DNA of 64,000 nucleotides from an uncultured Alphaproteobacteria bacterium. GTDB taxonomy: Bacteria > Pseudomonadota > Alphaproteobacteria > Rhizobiales > Beijerinckiaceae. The number at the start of each line of letters is the position of its first letter. The first letter of the stretch is position 1. This document shows, piece by piece, positions 16,938 through 25,489 of the stretch. The position numbers and the translations under genes were made by a program. The stretch is from assembly GCA_937988775.1 (NCBI GenBank), contig CALKHP010000052.1:186001-250000 (forward strand), given 5' to 3'. The notes beneath the pieces are model-generated. The model did not search any database. It was not told the origin of the DNA and saw nothing but the letters and a program-made list of their open reading frames with translations.

Positions 16938-17190
16938 GAAGCGGGATCGGCGGATCAAATCCGCCGATGACGGCTGAAATGTTGGCGCCTTCCTCTCCAC
17001 CGTCATGGGCCGGCTCGACCGGCCCATCCCGATCCGAAAAGCGCGGCGTTTCCCTGGGCCCCGGATCAAGTCCGGGGCAAGACCATGAGGCAAACGGCCG
17101 TCTTGTGCCGGGCTTGACCCGGCACCCAGCCTCCCCCTCAGCGCTCTTCCATATCGGCATCGGCGGGCCAAATCCGCCGATGCCGGTGGA
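16938..17190. repeat. Cluster of short palindromes (composite element, copy 1)
   Basis: The stretch between pckA and the transporter gene holds no gene. It contains five successive hairpins: CGGCGGATCAAATCCGCCG near 16950, GGGCCGGCTCGACCGGCCC near 17005, CCCCGGATCAAGTCCGGGG near 17060, GTGCCGGGCTTGACCCGGCAC near 17105, and a CATCGGCGGGCCAAATCCGCCGATG-like one near 17160. The first two recur in the same order and spacing at 40875-40977 and 55478-55578. The convergent position suggests mRNA-end structures. Confidence 0.85.
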
Positions 17191-17202
17191 CAGAGGGCGC
17201 CC

Positions 17203-18666
17203 TCACTCGAAGAAGATCAGCGTCACGACCACGAACAGCGGCAGCAGGATGCAGGCCGACCACGCCATGTAGCCGAAGAAGCTCGGCATGGCGACGCCGC
17301 GCTCGCGGGCAATGGCATAGACCATGAAATTCGGCGCGTTGCCGATATAGGAATTGGCGCCCATATAGACGGCGCCGAGCGAGATCGCGGCCAGCGTCAT
17401 GGCGCCATGCGTCATCAGCGTCTGCGCCATCTCGGCCGCCGGCACGCCGGCACCCGCCATCTGGAAGAACACCAGATAGGTCGGGGCATTGTCGAGGAAC
17501 GAGGACAAGGCGCCCGACGCCCAGAAATAGGCGGCGTTGTTGGGCGAGCCGTCGGCATGGGTGACCAGCGCGACGAGCGGCCCGAAGCTGCCGTCCCTGC
17601 CGGCCTGAAGCATCGCCATGACCGGGATCAGGCAGATGAAGATGCCGGCGAACAGCTTGGCGACCTCGACGATCGGCCCCCAGCTGAAGCCGTTCGCCGC
17701 GCGGTCACGCGCCGGCGTCCAGCGCACCGAGGCGATGGTGACGCCAAGCAGGATCACGTCGCGCAAGGCATTGGCCCATTTGATCTCGAAGCCGGCGACA
17801 TGCATGCCGCCGAGATCGACGAGCGCGCTCATCAGGATCGCGGCGATGATGACGAGGATCAGCGCCATGTTGACGCCGCCGCGCAGCCGGACCGGGCTGT
17901 CCGGCGTCGGATCGCCGCGCCGGATGCCCTCTTTCCTATAGAAATAGCGGTCGACGGCGAAAAACAACGCCAGCAGCACGACGGCCGCGAACACCGTCTC
18001 GTGGAAGAGATGCGTCGTCGTCCAGAAGAAATCGACGCCGCGCAGGAAGCCGAGGAACAGCGGCGGGTCGCCGAGCGGCGTCAGGCTGCCGCCGATATTC
18101 GACACCAGGAAGATGAAGAACACCACGACATGCACATTGTGGCGGCGGTTGTCATTGGCGCGGATCAGCGGCCGGATCAGCACCATCGAGGCCCCCGTCG
18201 TGCCGATCAGGCTGGCGAGCACGGTGCCGATGGCGAGGATCACGGTGTTGGCGACCGGCGAGCCGTGGATATTGCCGCTGACCACGATGCCGCCCGAGGC
18301 CGTGAACAGCGCCAGCAGCATCAGGATGAAGGGCACGTAATCGAGCAGCGCGGTATGCAGCAGCGCCGTGCCGGCAATGTCGAAGCCGCTCGCCGCCAGC
18401 AGCGGCAGCAGCACGCAGGCCGACCAGAACGCCGCGATCTTGCCCTGGTGGTGCTCCCAGAAATGCCCCGCCAGCAGCGGCAGCAGGGCGATCGACAACA
18501 GCATGCCGACGAAGGGCAGCGCCCAGGGAAGCCGCAGGGCGGCGCCATCGAGCCCCTCGGCCATGGCGGGCATCGTGCCGGCGAGCAGCAGGATGGCGGG
18601 CAAGGTCGCCCGTTTGAAAATGCGATCGTGGCTCAAAACCGCCCCCCGGTCGGCGCTTGGGCGCAC
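17203..18666 (-). CDS. Sodium:proton antiporter / citrate-transporter (IT superfamily) membrane protein
   Basis: A 487-residue integral membrane protein with about 11-12 hydrophobic helices, beginning with a signal-like helix (ATLPAILLLAGTMPAMAEG). The segments SNIGGSLTPLGDPPLFLGFLRG in the middle and GALSSFLDNAPTYLVF near residue 395 are hairpin-loop motifs of the ion transporter (ArsB/NhaD/DASS) superfamily. The closest type is the family annotated as sodium:proton antiporter. The transported ion and any organic substrate cannot be read from the sequence. The GTG start at 18666 is not well supported by a ribosome site; a TTG at 18636 is the alternative. The neighbours do not suggest a pathway. 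Confidence 0.82.
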   Translation of the reverse strand: MRPSADRGAVLSHDRIFKRATLPAILLLAGTMPAMAEGLDGAALRLPWALPFVGMLLSIALLPLLAGHFWEHHQGKIAAFWSACVLLPLLAASGFDIAGTALLHTALLDYVPFILMLLALFTASGGIVVSGNIHGSPVANTVILAIGTVLASLIGTTGASMVLIRPLIRANDNRRHNVHVVVFFIFLVSNIGGSLTPLGDPPLFLGFLRGVDFFWTTTHLFHETVFAAVVLLALFFAVDRYFYRKEGIRRGDPTPDSPVRLRGGVNMALILVIIAAILMSALVDLGGMHVAGFEIKWANALRDVILLGVTIASVRWTPARDRAANGFSWGPIVEVAKLFAGIFICLIPVMAMLQAGRDGSFGPLVALVTHADGSPNNAAYFWASGALSSFLDNAPTYLVFFQMAGAGVPAAEMAQTLMTHGAMTLAAISLGAVYMGANSYIGNAPNFMVYAIARERGVAMPSFFGYMAWSACILLPLFVVVTLIFFE

Positions 18667-18819
18667 CGCTGTTGCTTCGTTCCTGTTCGCTTATCGGCCA
18701 AAGGAACCGGGCTTGTCCACGCTCGATCGCGCGGCGCATTCAGCTTCTCTTCACCATCCGCCGTGATACTTCGATTCCGGCGCCGTCGGGCGCAGCCCAA
18801 AACAGCGCGGATGACGCCG

Positions 18820-19611
18820 ATGTGCCGCTGGATCGCCTATATGGGACGGCCGGTCTATCTCGAGGATGTGGTCACCAAACCGTGCCACTCGCTCGTGCAC
18901 CAGTCGCTGCACGCCTCCGAGGCCAAGACGAGCACCAATGGCGACGGGTTCGGCATCGGCTGGTTCGGCGAGCGTGACGAACCGGGCCTGTACCGCGAAA
19001 TCCGCCCGGCCTGGTCGGACGAGAACCTGCGCTCGATCTGCGCGCAGGTGAAGGCCGGCCTGTTCTTCGCCCATGTGCGCGCCTCGACCGGCACGGCGAC
19101 GACGCGCGCCAACTGCCATCCGTTCAGCCATGCCGGCCAGTTGTTCATGCATAACGGCCAGATCGGCTGCTACGATCGCTTGCGCCGGCGCATCGAGAAC
19201 CTGATCCCCGACGCGCTCTATGGCGCGCGCGCCGGCACGACCGATTCCGAGGCGCTCTTCCTGCTGGCGCTGGCGCGCGGCGGCGCCGCCGATCCGGTCG
19301 GCGCGATGGCGGCGACGCTGGCCGAGGTCAAGGCGCTGATGGAGGCTTGCGGCATCTGCGAGGCGCTGCGCTTCACGGCCGCGTGGAGCAATGGCCGCGA
19401 TCTCCATGTCTTCCGCTGGGCATGCGATGCCAAGGCGGCGACGCTGTACTGGCGCGAGACGGCGGAGGCGCTGATGGTGGTGTCCGAGCCGCTCGACGAC
19501 CTGCGCGCGCAATGGCACGTCGTGCCGCAGGACCATGTGCTGATCGCCAGGGCCGGCGAACCGGTCCGGCTGGCGCCGTTCGCGCCGGCGCACGAGGCGG
19601 CCGCGGCTTGA
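18820..19611 (+). CDS. Class II glutamine amidotransferase (GATase domain protein)
   Basis: A 263-residue protein consisting of a single Ntn-type glutamine amidotransferase domain. Class II enzymes need cysteine as the residue after the initiator Met, and the ATG at 18820 gives Met-Cys (MCRWIAYMGRP), so it is preferred over the ATG three codons earlier. Supporting motifs are TNGDGFGIGWFG near residue 46, FAHVRASTGTA near 87 and 'HNGQIGCY' near 112, which position substrate and oxyanion hole. Stand-alone proteins of this kind include YafJ-like enzymes and EgtC of ergothioneine synthesis. No other egt genes are nearby, so the substrate is unknown. It converges on the DUF4177 gene with 4 bp between stops. 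Confidence 0.9.
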   Translation: MCRWIAYMGRPVYLEDVVTKPCHSLVHQSLHASEAKTSTNGDGFGIGWFGERDEPGLYREIRPAWSDENLRSICAQVKAGLFFAHVRASTGTATTRANCHPFSHAGQLFMHNGQIGCYDRLRRRIENLIPDALYGARAGTTDSEALFLLALARGGAADPVGAMAATLAEVKALMEACGICEALRFTAAWSNGRDLHVFRWACDAKAATLYWRETAEALMVVSEPLDDLRAQWHVVPQDHVLIARAGEPVRLAPFAPAHEAAAA

Positions 19612-19615
19612 GGCC

Positions 19616-20026
19616 TCAGGAGCCGGCCTTCTCGCGCTCCGCCACCAGTTCCGGCGGCCGCTCCGCCGTCAGCACCGGCTCGTTTTCCTTGGCCGGGCCG
19701 GCTTCCTTGGCAGGGCCTGCCGCTTCCTTGAGCGCGGCCTTGGCCGGGCCGGCGATGTCCTTGGCCGGGCTCACCACCGCGAGCGGCACGATCTCGGCCT
19801 TCATGCGGCGAAACACCAGCATCTTCGACGAGACATAGATGCGCTTGCGGCTCAGCCAGCCATCGGGCTCGGAGGTATGGAACTCGTCGACGGTGACGAA
19901 CTCCCAGCCCTCGGCCGCCTCGCGATTCATGATGTCCTCGAAGGCCTTGACACCGTGATCGCGATCCTTGGCCCGGCGAACGGAAACCACGGTGGGGCCG
20001 GCGACGCATTTATATTCGTAGGACAT
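19616..20026 (-). CDS. DUF4177 domain protein with Ala/Gly/Pro/Lys repeat tail
   Basis: A 136-residue protein. Residues 1-75 match the small DUF4177 fold (MSYEYKCVAGP...AEGWEFVTVDEF...KMLVFRR), a cytosolic domain of unknown function. Residues about 85-120 are low-complexity: the unit (A/S)GPAKEA or SPAKD recurs (SPAKDIAGPAKAALKEAAGP, then AKEAGPAKE), probably an unstructured or helical tail of alternating charge. There is no signal peptide or membrane segment. The gene faces the amidotransferase gene tail to tail and is divergent from the DUF1624 gene. Function unknown. Confidence 0.8.
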   Translation of the reverse strand: MSYEYKCVAGPTVVSVRRAKDRDHGVKAFEDIMNREAAEGWEFVTVDEFHTSEPDGWLSRKRIYVSSKMLVFRRMKAEIVPLAVVSPAKDIAGPAKAALKEAAGPAKEAGPAKENEPVLTAERPPELVAEREKAGS

Positions 20027-20159
20027 GAGCGGACTCGAGATCTAGAGAGGGCGGATTATACGTCCGATTCGGGGTTACGCCGAAATGCACTTCCCGCGAA
20101 GACATGCGAGAAAACGAGATGAATGAGCAGCCGACCTGCCAGAGCGAAATGTCCTGATT

Positions 20160-21101
20160 ATGGCCGAAACCATGCCACGGCGCGCGCGATTCGTCATCGT
20201 CGACTGGGCGCGCGGCGCCGCCCTCCTCGCCATGGCGCTCTATCATCTGTGCTGGGACCTGAGCTTCTTCCGGTTTCTCGATGTCGACGTTTCTGGTTCG
20301 CCTGGCGGACGGGCATCCTCGACCGCGATCGCCGGCTCGTTCCTGACGCTGGTCGGCATCTCGCTGGTGCTGGCGCATGGCTCCGGCATGCGCTGGCGCG
20401 CGTTTCTCACCCGGCTCGCGGTGCTGATCGCCGCCGCGGCCGGCGTCACGCTGGCAACCTATGTCGCGATGCCCGACGGCATGATCTATTTCGGCATCCT
20501 GCATTCCATCGCGGTCAGTTGCCTGATCGGCCTGATCTTCCTGCGCGCGCCTTGGCCGCTGACGGCGGTCGCGGCGCTGGCCTGCTTCATTGCGCCGCAT
20601 ATCTTCCGGGCCGAGATGTTCAACGGCTTCGGCTGGATCTGGCTCGGGCTCGCCACCGAGGTGCCGCGCACCAATGATTACGAGCCGCTGCTGCCGTGGC
20701 TCGGCTTCGTGCTCGCCGGCATCGCCTTCGCGCGCGCGATGCCGCCGGCGCGCTGGCCGGCCTTCGCGGCGCAGGGGCGCATCGGACGGTTGTTCGCCTT
20801 TCTCGGCCGGCACAGCCTCGCCTTCTATCTGATCCACCAGCCGGTGCTGTTCGGGATGGTGTGGCTCGCGGCGCAGATCATGCCGATGCGGGCGCCCGTC
20901 GCGGCCGAGGCCCTGTTCAACACGCAATGCAGCGCCGCCTGCCGGCAATCGGGCGAGGACGCGGCGACCTGCACCAATTATTGCAATTGCGTCAGCGGCG
21001 CCGCGCGCGCCGACGGCATCTGGAACGCGCTGATCAGCAACCGCCTCGACCAGGGCGGCCGCCAGAAACTCGACAAGGCGATCGAGGTTTGCAGCCGCTG
21101 A
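20160..21101 (+). CDS. DUF1624 membrane acyltransferase with Cys-rich tail
   Basis: A 313-residue protein with about seven hydrophobic helices. The N-terminal 'RFVIVDWARGAALLAMALYHLCWDL' motif is typical of the DUF1624/heparan-alpha-glucosaminide N-acetyltransferase family, as is 'GRIGRLFAFLGRHSLAFYLIHQP' near residue 210. These membrane proteins are thought to acylate sugars using acyl-CoA; the bacterial substrate is unknown. After the last helix the chain continues with a soluble tail of about 65 residues containing six cysteines (257, 261, 271, 275, 277, 311) in a C-x3-C-x9-C-x3-C-x-C arrangement. Another membrane acyltransferase gene follows on the same strand. Confidence 0.85.
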   Translation: MAETMPRRARFVIVDWARGAALLAMALYHLCWDLSFFRFLDVDVSGSPGGRASSTAIAGSFLTLVGISLVLAHGSGMRWRAFLTRLAVLIAAAAGVTLATYVAMPDGMIYFGILHSIAVSCLIGLIFLRAPWPLTAVAALACFIAPHIFRAEMFNGFGWIWLGLATEVPRTNDYEPLLPWLGFVLAGIAFARAMPPARWPAFAAQGRIGRLFAFLGRHSLAFYLIHQPVLFGMVWLAAQIMPMRAPVAAEALFNTQCSAACRQSGEDAATCTNYCNCVSGAARADGIWNALISNRLDQGGRQKLDKAIEVCSR

Positions 21102-21268
21102 AGTGCAATCGAGGCGCGCCTGTCATTGCCGCGCAGGCGGGAAGGCCAGGCAAGATCGCTCGCCGCCCATTGGCATGGTGGTTGCGCCTTCGGGTACAGG
21201 GAGCAGCAAAGCGTGCCATCACGGCTCGTTCTGTGCCGTTCGGGAACAGGCCCCGCTGGAGATGAGCC

Positions 21269-22309
21269 ATGGCACTGCAAGCCACGACTGGCGCGCGCGT
21301 CGACTGGGTGGATTACGCCAAGGGCTGGTGCATCGTCCTGGTGGTGATGATGCACTCGACGCTCGGCGTCGGCGATGCCATGGGCAGCGAAGGCTGGCTG
21401 CACCATTTCGTCGAATGGGCGCGGCCGTTCCGCATGCCGGATTTCTTCCTGGTCGCCGGGCTGTTCCTGCATCGCACCATCGACCGCGACTGGCGCAGCT
21501 ATGGCGATCGCAAGGTCGTGCATTTCCTGTACTTCTACACCGTCTGGCTGCTGATCCAGGCCGTGCTGAAGCTGTGGCCGCATGATGCCGCCGGGTTTGG
21601 CGACGCGCTGACGCTGTTCGGCGGCCGACTCGCCTGGGCCTATGTCGAGCCGTTCAGCACCTTGTGGTTCATCTATCTGCTGCCGGTATTCTTCATCGTC
21701 ACCAAGCTACTGCGGCGCGTGCCCGTGATGCTGGTGCTGGCGGCGGCTGCCGGCTTGCAGATGGCGCGCATCCACACCGGCTACACCATGGTCGACGAGT
21801 TCACCGACCGTTACGTGTATTTCTTCGCCGGTTACGCGTTCTCGGCGCGGTTCTTCGCCTTTGCCGCCTGGGTTCGGGCCAAGCCTGCCGCAGGCATTGC
21901 CGGCCTACTCGTCTGGGGCGTTAGCAATGGCGTGGTCGTGGTCGCGGGCTTTTCGCTGCTGCCCGGCGTGTCGCTGCTGCTCGGCTTCGCCGGCGCGCTG
22001 GCCGTGATCGCCTTCGCGGCGTTGCTGTCGCGCCGCGACCTGCTGCCGCCGCTGCGTTATGCCGGCGCCAACTCCATCGTCGTCTATCTCGCCTTCTTCC
22101 TTCCAATGGCGGCGACGCGCGTGATCTTCATCAAGTTCGGGCTGGTCGGCGATGTCGGCACGCTCTCGCTGATCGTCACGGCGGTCGCGGTCGTGGTGCC
22201 GCTGCTGCTGCATCTGGCGGTGCGCAATACGAGGGCGCGCTTCCTGTTCGAGCGCCCGCAGGCTTTCAGGCTCGAGCGTCAGCCGGCCAGGCTTTTGCCT
22301 GCGGAATAA
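21269..22309 (+). CDS. Acyltransferase-3 family membrane protein
   Basis: A 346-residue integral membrane protein with about ten helices. The N-terminus carries the family motif VDWVDYAKGWCIVLVVMMHS, with the conserved membrane His, then 'RPFRMPDFFLVAGLFLHR' near residue 55. Acyltransferase-3 proteins transfer acetyl or succinyl groups to sugars of exopolysaccharide, lipopolysaccharide or periplasmic glucans (OpgC-like); the substrate here is undetermined. A GGAGA ribosome site precedes the ATG. It is separated by 167 bp, containing a degenerate 'attcccgc' type repeat, from the DUF1624 gene, so the pair may be independently expressed. Confidence 0.9.
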   Translation: MALQATTGARVDWVDYAKGWCIVLVVMMHSTLGVGDAMGSEGWLHHFVEWARPFRMPDFFLVAGLFLHRTIDRDWRSYGDRKVVHFLYFYTVWLLIQAVLKLWPHDAAGFGDALTLFGGRLAWAYVEPFSTLWFIYLLPVFFIVTKLLRRVPVMLVLAAAAGLQMARIHTGYTMVDEFTDRYVYFFAGYAFSARFFAFAAWVRAKPAAGIAGLLVWGVSNGVVVVAGFSLLPGVSLLLGFAGALAVIAFAALLSRRDLLPPLRYAGANSIVVYLAFFLPMAATRVIFIKFGLVGDVGTLSLIVTAVAVVVPLLLHLAVRNTRARFLFERPQAFRLERQPARLLPAE

Positions 22310-22357
22310 GCGGCGCGCGGCCTATGCCTTGGCGGCGCCGTGCACTAGATTGCCGCC

Positions 22358-25300
22358 ATGTCAGACGCAGCCCCCCCGCCAAGCCCGCTCAAGCCCGGCG
22401 ACCACCTGTTCCTGGTCGACGGCTCGTCCTTCGTCTTCCGCGCCTATTTCCAGTCGATCAACCAGGACCGGAAATACAATACGCGCTCGGACGGGCTGCC
22501 GACCGGTGCGGTCAGGCTGTTCTCGACCAAGCTGCTGCAATTCATCCGCGACGGCGCGCTCGGCATCAAGCCGACGCATCTCGGCATCATCTTCGACAAG
22601 TCGGAGAACTCGTTCCGCAAGGAGCTTTACCCGCTCTACAAGGCCAATCGCAGCGATCCGCCCGAGGATCTCGTGCCGCAATTCCCGCTGATGCGCGAGG
22701 CGGTCAGGGCCTTCGGCATGATCCCGGTCGAGCAGGAGGTCTATGAGGCCGACGATCTGATCGCGACCTATGCCCGCCAGGCGCGCGAGGCTGGCGCCGA
22801 CGTGCTGATCATCTCGGCCGACAAGGACCTGATGCAGCTTGTCTGCGACCACGTCGCGTTCTTCGATTTCGAATCCGGCATTCCCGGCAAGCCCGGCCAT
22901 CGGCCCGAGCGGCTGTTGACCTTCGGCGGCGATTTCTCGCGCTGGGGCGTCGCGCCCGACAAGATCGGCGACGTCACCGAAAAGTGGGAAGGCCAGCCGC
23001 CGGCCAAGATCGTCGATATCCAGGCGCTTGCTGGCGATTCGAGCGACAACGTGCCGGGCGCGCCCGGCATCGGCGTCAAGACCGCCGCGCAGCTCATCGC
23101 CGAATATGGCGATCTCGACACGCTGCTGGCGCGCGCCGGCGAGATCAAGCAGCCGAAACGGCGCGAGACGCTGACCAACCCCGAGATCGTGGCGCAGGTG
23201 CTGCTGTCGCGAAAACTGGTCAAGCTGGTCGAGGATGTCGCCGTCGAGGTGCCGGTCGAGGCGTTCGCGGTCAAGGCGCCCGATACCACGCGGCTGGTCG
23301 GCTTCCTCAAGGCGATGGAGTTCACCACCATCACCCGGCGCGTCGCCGAGGTTTATGGCGTCGACCCGGCCGCGATCGCGCCCGATGAGAGCCTAATGGG
23401 CAGCGCTGCCAAGGCGGCGCTCGAAGCCGCCGGCGCCGAAGCGTTCGATCTGGCGGCGCCCGCGAGCGAAGCCGCGCCGGCCAAGCCCGTCGCGCCGCCG
23501 ACCGATGCTGGTGAGGCCGGCCCGGCCGGGCTCGCCGCAGTTCGCGCCGCCGAGGCTCAAGGCACCAAGATCGATCACGCGGCCTATGAATGCGTCATGA
23601 GCCTCGAACGGCTCGATGCCTGGATCGCCGCGGCTTACGAGGCCGGGATCGTCGCCATCGACACCGAGACGACGGCGCTCGATGCCATGCAGGCCGACAT
23701 GGCCGGCTTCTCGCTGGCGACCGCGCCCGGCAAGGCGTGCTACGTGCCGCTGATCCACAGGCAAGCCGGCAACGACGACCTGTTCGGCGGCGCGGAACTG
23801 GTCGCGGGCCAGATCCCGGTGGCCGAGGCGATGGCCCGGCTCAAGCCGCTGCTCGAAGATCGGAGCGTGCTGAAGATCGGCCAGAACCTGAAATATGACT
23901 GGCTGGTCTTTGCCCGCCACGGCATCGAGGTTGCGCCAATCGACGACACCATGCTGCTGTCCTATGTGCTCGACGCCGGCAAGGGCGGCCACGGCATGGA
24001 CGAATTGTCCGAGCGCCATCTCGGCCACAAGCCGATCGCCTTCAAGGAGGTCGCCGGCAGCGGCAAGGCGATGATCAGCTTCGACCGCGTCGCGCTCGAC
24101 AAGGCGGTCGGCTATGCGGCGGAAGATGCCGATGTCACGCTCAGGTTGTGGCGCGTGCTCAAGCCGCGCCTCGTCGGCGAGCGCATGGCGACCGTGTACG
24201 AGACGCTGGAGCGGCCGCTGGTCGAGGTGCTGGCGCGCATGGAGCGGCGCGGCATCAGCATCGATCGCGCCATCCTGTCGCGGCTCTCGGGCGAGTTCGC
24301 GCAGGGCATGGCGCGGTTGGAAGCGGAGATTTACGAGCTGGCCGGCGAGCGTTTCAACCTCGGCTCGCCCAAGCAGCTCGGCGACATCCTGTTCGGCAAG
24401 ATGGGCCTGCCCGGCGCGCGCAAGACCGCGACGGGCGCGTGGTCGACCGGGGCGCAGGTACTCGACGACCTCGCCGAGCAGGGCCATGAGCTGCCGGCCC
24501 GCATCCTCGAATGGCGCCAGCTCTCCAAGCTGAAATCGACCTATACCGATGCGCTGCCGGCCCATGTCAACCCGGAGACGAACCGGGTGCACACCTCCTA
24601 CTCGCTGGCGAGCACCACCACCGGGCGGCTGTCCTCGAACGAGCCGAATTTGCAGAACATCCCGGTGCGCAACGAAACGGGCCGCAAGATCCGCACCGCC
24701 TTCGTGGCGCTGCCCGGCCACAAGCTCGTCTCGGCCGATTACAGCCAGATCGAGCTGCGCATCCTCGCCCATATCGCCGACATTCCGCAGCTCAGGCAGG
24801 CGTTTGCCGACGGTATCGACATCCACGCCATGACGGCGTCGGAAATGTTCGGCGTGCCGGTCAAGGATATGCCGAGCGAGGTGCGCCGCCGCGCCAAGGC
24901 GATCAATTTCGGCATTATCTACGGCATTTCCGCCTTCGGGCTCGCCAACCAGCTCGGCATCGAGCGCTCGGAGGCCGGTGCCTATATCAAGAAGTATTTC
25001 GAGCGCTTTCCCGGCATTCGCGGCTACATGGACGCGACGCGCAAGCTCGCCCACGCGCAAGGGTTTGTCGAAACCATCTTCGGCCGCAAATGCCATTATC
25101 CGCAGATCGACAGCAAGAACCCGTCCGAGCGCGCCTTCCTCGAACGCGCCGCGATCAACGCGCCGATCCAGGGCTCGGCCGCCGACATCATCCGCCGCGC
25201 CATGACGCGCATGGATGCGGCACTCGAGCAGGCGGGCTCAAGCGCGCGCATGCTGCTGCAGGTGCATGACGAGCTGATCTTCGAGGTCGAGGACGGCGAT

Positions 25301-25423
25301 GTCGCCAATGCGCTGCCGGTGATCACGCGCGTGATGGAGGAGGCGCCGCTGCCGGCGCTGCAACTCGCCGTGCCGCTCAGGGTCGATGCCCGCGCCGCCG
25401 GCAACTGGGACGAGGCGCACTGA
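22358..25423 (+). CDS. polA: DNA polymerase I
   Basis: A 1,021-residue enzyme with all three activities. The 5'-3' flap nuclease covers residues about 15-310 (LFLVDGSSFVFRAYF, EADDLIATYA, GDSSDNVPGAPGIG). The 3'-5' exonuclease covers about 410-620 with the metal-binding pair in AIDTETTAL (Asp near 434), so proofreading is probably intact. The polymerase covers about 640-1021 with motif A SADYSQIELR near 793, motif B RRRAKAINFGIIYG near 845 and motif C LQVHDELIFEV near 967. It fills gaps after excision repair and removes RNA primers. A roughly 60-residue Ala-rich linker (about 345-405) separates nuclease and exonuclease. Confidence 0.98.
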   Translation: MSDAAPPPSPLKPGDHLFLVDGSSFVFRAYFQSINQDRKYNTRSDGLPTGAVRLFSTKLLQFIRDGALGIKPTHLGIIFDKSENSFRKELYPLYKANRSDPPEDLVPQFPLMREAVRAFGMIPVEQEVYEADDLIATYARQAREAGADVLIISADKDLMQLVCDHVAFFDFESGIPGKPGHRPERLLTFGGDFSRWGVAPDKIGDVTEKWEGQPPAKIVDIQALAGDSSDNVPGAPGIGVKTAAQLIAEYGDLDTLLARAGEIKQPKRRETLTNPEIVAQVLLSRKLVKLVEDVAVEVPVEAFAVKAPDTTRLVGFLKAMEFTTITRRVAEVYGVDPAAIAPDESLMGSAAKAALEAAGAEAFDLAAPASEAAPAKPVAPPTDAGEAGPAGLAAVRAAEAQGTKIDHAAYECVMSLERLDAWIAAAYEAGIVAIDTETTALDAMQADMAGFSLATAPGKACYVPLIHRQAGNDDLFGGAELVAGQIPVAEAMARLKPLLEDRSVLKIGQNLKYDWLVFARHGIEVAPIDDTMLLSYVLDAGKGGHGMDELSERHLGHKPIAFKEVAGSGKAMISFDRVALDKAVGYAAEDADVTLRLWRVLKPRLVGERMATVYETLERPLVEVLARMERRGISIDRAILSRLSGEFAQGMARLEAEIYELAGERFNLGSPKQLGDILFGKMGLPGARKTATGAWSTGAQVLDDLAEQGHELPARILEWRQLSKLKSTYTDALPAHVNPETNRVHTSYSLASTTTGRLSSNEPNLQNIPVRNETGRKIRTAFVALPGHKLVSADYSQIELRILAHIADIPQLRQAFADGIDIHAMTASEMFGVPVKDMPSEVRRRAKAINFGIIYGISAFGLANQLGIERSEAGAYIKKYFERFPGIRGYMDATRKLAHAQGFVETIFGRKCHYPQIDSKNPSERAFLERAAINAPIQGSAADIIRRAMTRMDAALEQAGSSARMLLQVHDELIFEVEDGDVANALPVITRVMEEAPLPALQLAVPLRVDARAAGNWDEAH

Positions 25424-25439
25424 AGCGCCGGACGGGTGC

Positions 25440-25472
25440 ACCTCTGGATTCCCGCCTGCGCGGGAATGACAG
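25440..25472. repeat. 'attcccgc...gcgggaat' palindromic repeat
   Basis: ATTCCCGC-CTGC-GCGGGAAT forms a perfect 8-bp stem, flanked by CTGG and GACA as in many proteobacterial copies. It lies between the convergent ends of polA and the M16 gene. Related sequence occurs at 40764-40848 and, degenerate, near 21120. Confidence 0.8.
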
Positions 25473-25489
25473 CGTGGAGGAGGCCGCTC

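Noticed and set aside
17407..18819. Upstream in-frame extension of the class II amidotransferase by about 470 codons
   Set aside because: It runs antisense through the transporter gene, and class II amidotransferases need Met-Cys at the N-terminus, which exists only at 18820.
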